Part shown: piece after piece, positions 11,328 through 21,010 of the stretch | Layout: each line of letters opens with the position of its first letter | How positions within the stretch are numbered: position 1 is the first letter of the stretch | Assembly: GCA_021397835.1 (NCBI GenBank) | Contig: JAJFZO010000028.1 | Location: 3,519,501-3,583,500, forward strand | DNA from: Moringa oleifera | Taxonomy: Eukaryota; Streptophyta; Magnoliopsida; Brassicales; Moringaceae | Direction: 5' to 3' | Length of the DNA stretch: 64,000 nucleotides | Made by a program: the position numbers and the translations under genes | The notes under the pieces: model-generated | Told to the model about the DNA's origin: nothing | Seen by the model: only the letters and a program-made list of their open reading frames with translations | The model's database searches: none

Positions 11328-12843
11328 ATGGAGCAGTTAAGCTAGCTCTTTTCAGCATAGAAGAGCACCCTTGAACACCCAAACAAAGGGCTCGTTGTAG
11401 TTATAAAGAATATTAAGTGAAAGGTAGCACCTTCCTTTGCACCCTTTCTTTATAAAAGTATGTTCTTTTTTCAGTGTATCTCTTTCTTAATTGTCAGGCG
11501 CATCATGGTAACTTTCGTAAATGTTTAAAAGTTTGGTTCCCTTATCCTTATAAGTCTTCTCTAAATTTTATGACATTAAGCAGTAGGATACCCTTATAAG
11601 TTGTAGCTTTAGTCTATAGTGCTTTAACACCAAAAAGCCTATGTTATTTGGCCCTAGATTGCCTTCGTCCTTACGGAAATGGAAGTTCAAATTTTTACAA
11701 GTAACCTAAAGCGTGCTACTTAAGAATTTTAATGAATGGGAGGAGCCCCCAAAATTTAGGGTTAGGACTTTCCCTCCAGAAAGCCTACCAATGCCTCAAG
11801 CCCTACAGCTTCTAGGTTTATAGAGCCTTCCTTTTCTTTTAGTACTTTTTCTTCCTCCCCTCTAATCTTATACTCTGAGCTATAGGCTTCAACTTGGACC
11901 TTCTACACTTGATTTGCTTCCCAAACTAAAGGCTCGCATGTTTACCGATCTTTCAAGTTTGTTTCCCATAATAGTAAAATTCCTTTTAGATGCTTTCGAA
12001 AATGTTTTGCATCATGACTGACCTTGTTATCATTGAATTTCCAGACATTCAAACTCAAGGTAAATAAAAATTAGAGACCATTGAAAAGGAGTTGAGAAGA
12101 GCCTTTTTAGGTCTTTTATTATGGGTTTTAACCATACAATGTCATTTCTAAAGAAAACAGCAGGGAGTTCCCAGAATATTGCTCTTAACCTTTGAAGATT
12201 TTAGTTTGGTGTAGAGTGATCCTCTTCTTCAAGGATAATAAACAATTCATTTAATAAATCTTGAATGAGATCTTTTTATCTTCTAATGCTCAAGACCTAG
12301 TATCAACCGAGAGAGGGCAAAATGTCCATAACCTTATGGCTCATTTTGCTAAGGTAAGTTCTCATCTTTTCTTTCTTTTGAAGACTTTTTTTTTTTTTTT
12401 TGCATTCTATCTTTATAACATTGATTTTTTCTTCTTTTGTTGGCTTTTCATGATGCTTCTATGGTCCTTTAGCACTATGCCCATTGTACCTCCGCTAATG
12501 CTTTATAAATGAAGGCAAAGGATGCCTTACAAAAGGCTCATTAATAGGGGCAAGATATGGCGCAAATCATCTCAACTTTAACCTTTCAGAAAGAGTAACT
12601 GAAGCAAGAAGCTACTCTTTGGAAGGCCAAAGTAGAGAAAGAAAAATTTGAAGATACTTTGCAACTCTAGCTCACTAAAAAGGAGCAAGAGAAGTTACTG
12701 GCCTCAGCTACTATAGACAAGGAAACCCTGAAGGCTTAGTACACTAACAAGTTTCAAGATACTAGGAAGGCTACTAAGGAAGAAATCCAATTTAAGTCCC
12801 CTAATTTAGATTTAAGATTCATCTATAGGCTACTACAGGGTGT
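11328..12843 (+). pseudogene. aORF1 copy D: antisense extra ORF of Tat/Ogre element
   Basis: This runs opposite to the pol genes. It begins at ATGGAGCAG, and its early part aligns with 43523-44100, which carries the plant 'putative gypsy-type transposon' signature (LPLHPFF...NSWRIMVAF; Transposase_28/PF04195-like). The later part, after an intron at 12354-12443, is a Lys/Glu-rich coiled-coil: stretches such as KEEIQFKSPNLDL, with many stops. It ends abruptly at about 12843, where copy C continues for about 110 bp more. Numerous stops make it a pseudogene. Extra ORFs of this kind, some antisense, are known in Tat-lineage elements; their role is unknown. Confidence 0.65.
12354..12443 (+). other. 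Intron of aORF1 copy D
   Basis: AAG|GTAAGTT donor and a T-rich stretch ending TTTTGTTGG, where copy C has TTTTGTAG|G. The acceptor AG has mutated to TGG, so this copy could no longer splice there. Confidence 0.55.
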
Positions 12844-12960
12844 CTACTTGAACTGCCATCTCACCAGCACTTGCTTTCACAACAGCGATTGCTATCATGG
12901 GGTGTCTGCTTGAACTACCACCTTAGTGGCACTCCTTTAGTACCTTGTTAGGCATAACAC
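12836..12960. repeat. About 65-bp minisatellite after aORF1
   Basis: Units of GGTGTCTRCTTGAACTRCC-ACCTNA..GCAC-TTGCT occur about twice here. A longer array of the same family is at 45580-45850, at the matching place after aORF1 copy C. Confidence 0.6.
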
Positions 12961-13350
12961 TTTAAAAAAACTCTTTTCCATTTGATAAAATTACGTATCA
13001 CTGACTGCCTTTTTTATCTATTTTTGGTTACTAGAAATAAGACAAAGATAAATGCGACATAATTTTGCCCATAATTGATTGTTTTATTTTTCTTTTTAGG
13101 CCTAAGAGTTTTGACTTTTTTTCCTAAGGGCTTTTGACTTCGTTTTTTGATTGAATAAGGCCTTTAACGTTTCATTAATGGAAAGACTCCATTCTTATTT
13201 CACTTGAGATGAAGGTTTACTAAAGTTGCAATTCTCATTCATCTTCGATGATTTGGACCACCTAGAATCAATAATTGTACAAACAAAGGGATTTCAAGAG
13301 TCCAATAAAAAAATGACACATTTTTTTGACTAACTTTTGATCATATCATG
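12961..13350. other. Spacer between aORF1 and tandem repeats
   Basis: AT-rich spacer of the element. No coding potential was seen. Confidence 0.3.
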
Positions 13351-13354
13351 GAAT

Positions 13355-13505
13355 AGTGAAAGCTTAATTAAGGGAGTGATTCATAATCTTCTCGATTAAA
13401 CCTCTATGATTCTTAATAATAGTACAAACTGTGGAATAATGAAAGCTTAATCATGGAAGCGATTCACAGTCTCCAATAATCTTCCACTATTCTTAATAAT
13501 AGTTC
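13355..13505. repeat. About 75-bp tandem repeat, two copies
   Basis: TGGAATARTGAAAGCTTAATNAAGG..GATTCA is repeated, each unit ending TTCTTAATAATAGT. Confidence 0.7.
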
Positions 13506-13547
13506 CCTATCGAACCAATCTATGCATCATGTTATGGTGATTCTTAT

Positions 13548-13815
13548 TCCTTCGATGAACATAAACATGATGTGAAAGCTATGCACTATTAATTTAGTGA
13601 TTCTCATTCAAATTAACAAAAGAAAGAGATGTGATGTGAAATCTATGCGTTGTCAATGTGGTGATTCTCATTCCTATTAATAGAAGAAAAAGATGTGATG
13701 TGAAATATATGCTTTGTCAATATGGTGATTCTCATTCCCATTGATAGAACTAGCAAATGAGATGTGAAACTCATGTGTTGTTAGTGTGGTGATTCTCCTT
13801 CCCACCAATAAAGAA
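13548..13815. repeat. About 65-bp tandem repeat, four copies
   Basis: Units read GATGTGAAANCTATGC..TGT..GTGATTCTCATTCC, then ATTAATAGAA-like spacers. Starts are near 13570, 13630, 13695 and 13755. Such arrays are typical of the region between pol and the 3' LTR of Tat/Ogre elements. Confidence 0.75.
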
Positions 13816-14569
13816 TGATGATGAATGTGTAACTTGATTTCATTTATGTAAGGTGTGGTTGTGATATGCTTCTACATGATGTGTTCGAGATGTATGTTCA
13901 TTTTTCATGGTGGGTTACTGATTAAGCAATTGCTAGTCATCCTTGAGTACAACTTTGGAATGTTCTCTTTTTGTCTCTCAGTCAATCCTGCAGATTATAC
14001 AAACCTTTTTGACCTTTAACCTTTCTCTCCTTAGAATAGTGTTGGTTTAAGTTTTGAAAGCAAGCTTGGTACTGAGTCAAATAATTCTATGAAAATTCTC
14101 TCGTTACTACTCTTCAAAGATTCTTCTTACTATATGCCCCCTTAGAAATTCCTCTTTCATTGATTTTAATTTCATTTGTTTCTTTTAAGGATATTAAACT
14201 ATGTTTATCCTTAAATTTATTTCATAACAATTTTAGAATCATCTGATTAAATGAAAAAGAAATATTCATGTGCTTGGAAAGGAAACTAATCAATTTTGGC
14301 ATAACTATTTTATTGGAATAAGTATTTTTGGGTATTTACAATAATTTTTTTCTAGGAGTATGGTACAAAATTTTTAAAGATAGCATCCTCACTTTGTATT
14401 AACTCTTTTTTTAATAGTGATTACCCTAATATGTCAGTTGATGTCCTCTTGGGGTTTTGAGCATTTATGTTCAGATGCTCTTTTATCCTCATTGGATATC
14501 TTCTTAGGTTATCTCCTTTCTTTTGCTGATTCTTATTTTCTATTCTTTTACTTCATTTTTTTCTTCTTC
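13816..14569. other. Spacer upstream of integrase end
   Basis: AT-rich, with no supported gene. The short plus-strand frame at 14417-14617 is not conserved in any other copy. Confidence 0.3.
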
Positions 14570-15560
14570 TATTTACGCATAAAACTTCTTGACACCATTA
14601 ACATTGATGACGTTTGATATTTCTTGACCATCCATTTCATATAATATCATCGCTCTTCTAAAAAAGGCTTTCTTTACAACATAAGGACCATCTTAGTTTG
14701 GTGGTCGCTTTACTCTACAGTTACCAACATTTTTTTAGGATTTGTTTTAGAACCAAATCTTCCTTTTTAAATTGTCTCGGATGTAACTTTTTGTGGCATA
14801 TGGCTTTTAATATTTTTTCCTCAATGAGGTTTAATTGTTCACATCTAATTTTGACCTATTCTACTGCATCTAGTTTTGTTTCCACTAAAACTATCAAAGA
14901 TAGGATCTTTACTTTTGTTGGTCAAACTACTTTTGTTCCATATACTAATGAATATGAAGTTGCCCTAGTGAAAGCTCAAACAACCATTCTATAGGCATTT
15001 AATGCTAAGGGTAACATCTCGTCTTAGATTTTGTAAGCTATCATTACTTTTTGAATGATTCTTTTGATATTTTTTCTAGCTGCTTTGACTACCTCATTCA
15101 TCTTTTGATGGTAAGTAGCAAAATTGTGATGTTTTATTTCATATTAGGCACATATCTTCATCATTGCTTCATTATCAAGATTCAGTGTATTGCTTAAGAT
15201 GATTTTTTTCGAAAGACTATATCTGCAAACAATTTTTTTTAAAACAATTTACTACCATCTTTGTAACACTAATAAATGACCCAACCTCTACCCATTTTGT
15301 GAGGTAGTATATGAAAATTAATATGAACTAGTGTCCATTTGAAGCCTTCGGAGTGATTAGTCTTATTATGTCGAAACCCCACACGAAAAAAGGCCAAGAT
15401 GAATTCATAATATGTAATGGTGATGGTGGAACATGAATTTTCTCACCATAAATCTGGCATTTATGACATCAACACATGTTAGATAAAATCTTTTTTCATG
15501 GTGAGCCAAAAATATTCAGTCCTCAGTATTTGTCTTACCATTACTAGACCGTTAGCATGA
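14570..15560 (-). pseudogene. Tat/Ogre integrase fragment
   Basis: The minus strand, read across frame breaks, gives an ordered integrase. It begins with CHKCQIYGEKIHVPPSPLH at about 15450, then WPFFVWGFDII (the first catalytic Asp) and YYLTKWVEVGSF. The second part has ATYHQKMNEVVKAARKNIK and MLPLAL, then SYSLVYGT at about 14940 and the C-terminal EEKILKAICHKK and GPYVVKKAFLEE to about 14650. This is the Tat-lineage integrase, which joins cDNA to host DNA. The rest of pol is missing: to the right the sequence meets LTR A within 200 bp. Stops and shifts are frequent. Confidence 0.8.
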
Positions 15561-15735
15561 GTTCCACGTGTTCTTCATGTATCTCTTCTTGCATTTTTTT
15601 AGGCTTTAACTTCATTGACACATCTCAACAATGTTCAATTAAAGCTTTTTTTTTGTTCAAAATATTCCCATTAGTTATGAAATTTATAGCTAATTTCTTC
15701 AATCTTTTTTTTTTTAGTCATTTGCCCCTTTAGGG
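15561..15735. other. Junction between integrase fragment and LTR A
   Basis: A short T-rich stretch. A normal 5' LTR would have a primer-binding site here, but none is visible, so this is probably a deletion or recombination joint. Confidence 0.35.
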
Positions 15736-17560
15736 TGTCATAATTAGGATTTCAATTGGGGAAATCCATAGCGTAAGAAAAAGTTAAGAGTCGCCACCAA
15801 TCCTTTTAGATGTGATTAGCCACCAATCCTTTTATATGTGATTAGCCACCATCCTAAAGTGAGGCTAACTTGTTTGCAAAGTTGTGATGTAGGTTCGAAA
15901 GTTGGTTACGCTTGCAGAAGGATTAGCACCCCTAAAACGTCTATAATTAGTACCCTTTTGATTTCTTTTTTTGAAAATAATTTTAAAGATAATTTGGCCA
16001 AAGTACTTAAGACTTCTTCTTACTTCATCCTGATGTACTTTAACATTTTTTAGAGAAAAGAAAGCAGTTTGCACTTGCTCGCATTTTCTTCTCTAAAATA
16101 AAGGGTTAGAAATTATAAGTATAATAATTTTTTTAAAAAATAATTTTATATGAAGAAAATCCTAAATTGATTACAGAAATGTTCCCTTTTCCATAACATG
16201 GTTGAACTATATGCAAATAATAATAATAATAAATAAATAGATTAAATTATATAACAAAAAAATTAAATGATAATTAACTCAGTTTTGACGATTTTATTCA
16301 AGAAATTGAATATGCTATGGTGAATGTAGATAAGAAATAAGATGAATACTTCTTGAAGTGCCCTATGCTTTTTATAGTACTCTTTTTTTCCTTCAATATG
16401 ATCGACTACAGAATTTCAACAAGAATTCTTTTGAATATAAATGAAATCTTCATGAAAACTAGGAAAGATACAAAGAGAATTTTCGAGTAAATGCTCTTTT
16501 GCTTACTATGAATGTCTAAGAGTGTAATGGAAAATTTCTTGATTTTGCTTGAATGCTTGGTGTCTACAACTGAAAAATCAATGTCTATTTATATGATTCC
16601 AATGGTGTAGGTTAGCATCAAATAGTAGGCAGATCCAGTGTGCTTAATAGCCTCTACCTTCAAGCTCAACAAAGTCCACTTCACTTTGTGAGGTTTACTA
16701 AAACTTTTCTAGACCGTGTTTATTGATTCTGACTTGATTTTCACATTCTTTGACATTATCTGAGTGGGAAAGTATGATCAATTACCCTAAACCTTGTTTA
16801 GCTATCTCAAGAATAGGTCTGCCTAGCTGAGTTCCATCGCATAACTTAATTCCTTCAAACTCAAGTCTTGATTTCGAGTTTTGGTTGAGATTCTTAGCCT
16901 TCTCATGCATTTTGCCTTTCTTTGTATAATTTCTAACTTGAATTTCACTACTTGATTGAAGAATTTAGTTTGAATTGTGTTGAAGACTCCCTTGAGTGCA
17001 TCACTTTTGGGCAAACTGCCACATTAGCAACTTTACTGGCCATATAAGAGTTCATTGCTGACTAAATAGGTTTGTTTCCATTCAAATGCTACCAAGTTAG
17101 TGCTACCTCCCACATCACCTTAATTTTTCTTAATTAACCTTTTAAACTGATGTGGTAGTATTACCTAATGACGTCCTATCGCATTAATTAATGAATAAAT
17201 AAGTGAGTGCAACTTCATCCCTATTACCTCGTCAACATCACACCACTTGCATTCTGTTAGTTGGATCTCTTTGCCACATCACTAGTTTCCTTATGCTGTT
17301 AATAGTTAGATTGCCTTATTAGTTGAAGCTTCCCGAAATAGTGTCATGCCACATCAACCCTTCATCACATATCAATAGAAACACCCCAGTTATATCGTGC
17401 CATATCAATAGTGTTGCCTTTGAAGAGTCTACCTTTCCCAACGGCTTTTCCCTAATGGCTAAATCTTTTTTCATATATTTTATTTCACTTTTTTAAAAGC
17501 TTCTTATAATTTTCCTCATTGCTCTACTTCAGAAAATTTTTTTGCTCTGTCTAATCTCTA
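15736..17560 (-). repeat. Tat/Ogre-type LTR copy A
   Basis: It begins TGTCATAATTAGGATTTCAATTGGGG, paralleling LTR B (TGTCACAATCAAAATTTCAATTAGGG). It contains GAGTCGCCACCAATC and AGGATTAGCACCCC, landmarks shared with LTRs B and C. ATGTGATTAGCCACCAATCC is duplicated at 15808-15850. From about 16745 rightward it is closely repeated at 23693 onward, including GCTGAGTTCCATYGCAT and TTTTGGGCAAACTGCCA. The right edge before aORF2 is approximate. Confidence 0.65.
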
Positions 17561-18911
17561 CAAACTCTTTTAAGGTGAGTCTTCCTTTTCTTCCAATGAA
17601 ATCTTCTCTTTAGGTAAATTTCATTTTCTTTTTTTACTTTCTTCTTTTTATTTATGCTAACTATTATGGAATTTATAGATCCCTCAATGATTATTACTAG
17701 GGACTTGGCTAGGATTACAAAAAAAAAAAAAAAAAAAAAAAACAGGATCCCCATCTTGGTAGGCATCATGATACCTACTCTCGATGAGAGGCCATAGTCT
17801 AAAAAGCCAAGCACCCTCTATATGTTTGAAGAATGTCTTAAGGGAGACTTGAGACTTCCTCTAAGCACATTATTTAGAGTGATCTGTGAGAATTGCAAGC
17901 TATCCCCTTCTCATCTAATCCTCGATTCTTGAAGAATCCTTGTCGCCTTCTTTACTAAGTGTTTAGGTTTAGGAATCCCATATTTATCATCCCTAGTTTT
18001 TTGTAGATTTTTTTGAACTAAAATAACTACATAGTGATCTAGGACAACCTATGAAATTTTAATACTTTTTATCAAATAAACCCTCATTATTTGTTTTTGA
18101 CCTCCCCTAAGCAATAAAACACTATAGATAATCATATTTTTGGGTGGTCTAGAATAAAATTCCTGTAAAGATTAATCAATGAACTCACCTAAATTAAGAA
18201 TATAACGTTAATGCTACCCTCTGTAAGCTTTTTGCTGCTTCCAAGCAGACTCTTGCAAGCAGCAAGAAGACTTTACCTATGCCCATACTTTTTAGTGCTT
18301 CATGGATAGCTAGAGCTTAGGAACTTCTTCTAATGTCAACTTTTAAAAAGCCATTAAAACCTTATCTTACACTCTCCCTTTAATAGGTAGACTTTCCCTT
18401 AGGTTTACTTTAGTAAATTCATCTTATACCAGCCTTGGTCTTCCTTCCCTTATAAGGAGAACTCAACCTAGAAATGATTCTCAACCCATCCCCATAAATG
18501 AGTCATGTTATTCATCATCATTATTTTATGAGTTTATACTTTTAATAGACTATCACTAACTCTGTTTTTATTTTTACTATAGATTAGTTTTTTATAATGC
18601 CTAAAATTAGAAAAAGGAGCTTTAAAAAGGTAGTTAAAGTGGCTAAAAATATACCTTCAAGCTTTTTTTCCAAGAAAGGCAAAATGGTAGCACTCTCACT
18701 ACAGAAGGAAAGCATTCAACAGAGTGTGCCTTCCCATATGGCAAACTTTGTAGACTTCTCTTTCAACAAGAATCTCTAATAGTTACCACCACTTCTTAGG
18801 CTCAAAAAATTAAGAAACTCATTCAATAGGTAATGCTACCCACCTTAACCTCTGTGGCCCTAGCAAACAGAGAGGGTACTCTTGGAGAAGATGATTGCCT
18901 TCCTAGCTGAG

Positions 18912-18983
18912 GCATATTTATGCTTGACTAGCACACTTTATATTTTCTTTTTTGTTATTGACTTATAAATCCTTTTTTTATAG
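18912..18983 (+). other. Intron of aORF2 copy 1
   Basis: The acceptor TTTTTTTATAG|GTTGTATAGAAG is intact. The donor reads GAG|GCATAT where copy 2 has GAG|GTATGT, so it is a GC or mutated donor. Confidence 0.55.
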
Positions 18984-19150
18984 GTTGTATAGAAGTTTGC
19001 TTTAATAGTAATGGAATAAAAGATTCAAAGCCAAGCTAAATCTATATTTAAAGAGGAAAAAAAAGCTTTGAAAAGGGATAGGAAAAAAAAAGCTGATTTG
19101 ACAGCAAAAGTTTGCTCTCTTAAGTAGCAAAAGCAGAAGGCAGACTAAGA

Positions 19151-19900
19151 GATCTCGGTTCTAAAAGCAAAGATGGAACAACTACTAAAGAATTTCAATT
19201 TGAATAATTTTTTTAAAATAACAAAGATATGGTCTAATCGAATCAATTGAAATATGATATGCACATTTAATTCAATCAATAATTTAAAACATGGAATTTT
19301 AATAATTTTAACAAATTAAAATTATTAGCATATATCTTTAGATATTTTAAAGTTTTTCATAAAGAAAAAATCGTTTGTTTCATTATATTGGACTATGTCA
19401 TATTTATCTTTTATTGAACAAATATGATTTGTTTGAAGTTATATTATTAAATAAATTTGTATCTTCCAATGTGATATTGAGAGAAATGTGACAATAATAA
19501 TATACTAGGCATATGTATCTTTCAATTAATTATTAAAACGATTTTAAAGTCTATTATGATATTTATGTTGATACTCTTTTTTAAAAAAATATAAATTATT
19601 TGTTAATAATGTAAAGTAAAAATTACATGAGTAAGTTAAAATTTTATTTTTATATGAAAATCATTTTTAAAAAAATGATTCATAAAAAATTTAAAATAAA
19701 ATAATTTTATTTAAAAAAATTAAAATTGAAAATTAAAATAAAATAAGATATTTTAAAATTATTCAAATTTTATGAAAAACTTTAAAATATCTAAAGATAT
19801 ATGCTAATAATTTTAATTTGTTAAAATTATTAAAATTCTATGTTTTAAATTATTGATTGAATTAAATGTGCATATCATATTTCAATTGATCTCGGTTCTA
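19151..19900. repeat. 13-bp direct repeat around the foldback insertion
   Basis: GATCTCGGTTCTA occurs at 19151-19163 and again at 19888-19900, directly against the right arm. It may be a target duplication of a larger insertion or a repair scar. The left copy lies about 80 bp outside the left arm. Confidence 0.45.
19242..19890. mobile_element. Foldback element with about 120-bp terminal inverted repeats
   Basis: The left arm 19242-19362 (ATCAATTGAAATATGATATG...GTTTTTCATAAA) is repeated inverted at 19770-19890, with one mismatch that I could find (CATGGAAT versus CATAGAAT). The interior is AT-rich, with a further small palindrome around 19660-19680. No ORF is present. It splits aORF2 copy 1; copy 2 lacks it. 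The arms are far more alike than the surrounding duplicated sequence, so it is a recent arrival. It is MITE-like, but no autonomous family can be named. Confidence 0.8.
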
Positions 19901-20153
19901 GATTTTAAGTTTTAGCAAAAGAAAATGAAGAAAAAGCATCTAGAATAGTTAGCAACTACTAAAGAAGAGGCATTAGCAACTTTTAAGGATACTAAAGAAC
20001 TGAATAAAGTGATGCTGAAAGAATATGCAAAAGTTTTTTAGGAAGTCAGGAAGGACACTAAAGCAAAAGTGCTAAAGGAGTATCCCAACCTCAACCTAAA
20101 CTTTATCACAACTGAACCTCGTACATCCTCCAATTCTTAGGCCATTCCAATAG

Positions 20154-20479
20154 TACCTAAGCTATAGGGAACGTTATCTTTATATCTCCTTTCTCCATGA
20201 GCCAAATTCTACAAGAGTTGAACAAAGACTTTACTTACTCTAAAGAGAAAACTTCTTAGATGTATTTCATTTTGTATTTCAAATTCAATGTAATCCATTC
20301 AATATGTGAAATAAAATGGACTTCTTTTTTTGACTTCTTGCACCCTCTCATGTGTCTTCTTCTTTTAATACTGTCATTATTTGAAAAGATAAAGACACAA
20401 AAGGAAGAATTTAAAACCTTTAATATTCACCCTTCATTATCCATAGATTTTTTTTTTAACTCTCCTTTGAAACTTTAAA
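20154..20479. other. Spacer after aORF2 copy 1
   Basis: It is matched at 26320-26580 (TGTATTTCATTTTGTATTTC and AAATAAAATGGACT are shared). It is probably the 3' untranslated part of aORF2; no other gene was seen. Confidence 0.4.
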
Positions 20480-21010
20480 CTCCTTTTTGAACATATCGTA
20501 GAATCTTCCAGGAAAAAGTGTCACAAATACAAAATGAAAGTTTAGACACTCTACTTCCTTCAAATATAAGATGTTAAGGTCCTAATATTCATTATGTCCT
20601 CTCAAGAAGACTTCTCTAACTCTCATTTGGAAATTTCAAACTCTTCTCTTTTCATAGGGTAGACTCTTCTAAGGAAGGAAAAGTGTAACAAAAAATGCAA
20701 AGTAAGCACCTAGACACTCTACTTCAATCAAATATAAGACCTTAATGTCTTAATATTCATTGTGTCCTCTCAAAAAGACTCTCCCTCACTTCCCTTTGAA
20801 AATTTAGACTATTCCCTAGTCATAGTGTAAACTTTGCTAGGAAAAAGTGTCAAAAATGCAAATTAAGTGTTTAGAGACTCTACCTTCATAGTCTCGAATG
20901 AATTTCTTTTAAACATAGAATCTTAAAGTCTTAGTACTCATTATATTCCTTTAAGAAGACTCTCAATCACTTATCTTGAAAGACTATTATAAATTCTTCC
21001 CTGTTTAAGA
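20480..21010. repeat. About 170-bp tandem repeats between aORF2 and pol, copy 1
   Basis: The phrase TAATATTCATTRTGTCCTCTCAA recurs near 20583 and 20751, and a weaker copy (GTACTCATTATATTCCTTT) near 20934. Between these lie CATAGGGTAGACTCT and GACACTCTACTTC. The period is thus about 170-180 bp. Confidence 0.7.

Larger units (their letters stand above)
17666..20153 (+). pseudogene. aORF2 copy 1: antisense extra ORF, interrupted
   Basis: It starts at ATGGAATTTATAGATCCC. The N-terminal part matches copy 2 and the inverted copy at the right edge. The region near 17840-17990 has the Transposase_28-like block (GDLRLPLSTLF...SWRILVAFFTKC) after FEECL-type residues. A later exon carries GKMVALSLQKE. 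After an intron near 18912-18983 comes a Lys/Glu coiled-coil, ending at a TAG at 20151. A poly(A) run of 23 or so at 17718-17741 is absent from the other copies, and a 0.7-kb foldback insertion splits the tail. Stops are frequent. Its role is unknown; similarity to aORF1 suggests one protein family. Confidence 0.6.

Noticed and set aside
17551..17814. Minus-strand 87-codon frame with a poly-Phe run
   Set aside because: Created by the poly(A) tract at 17718-17741; no conservation in the other aORF2 copies.
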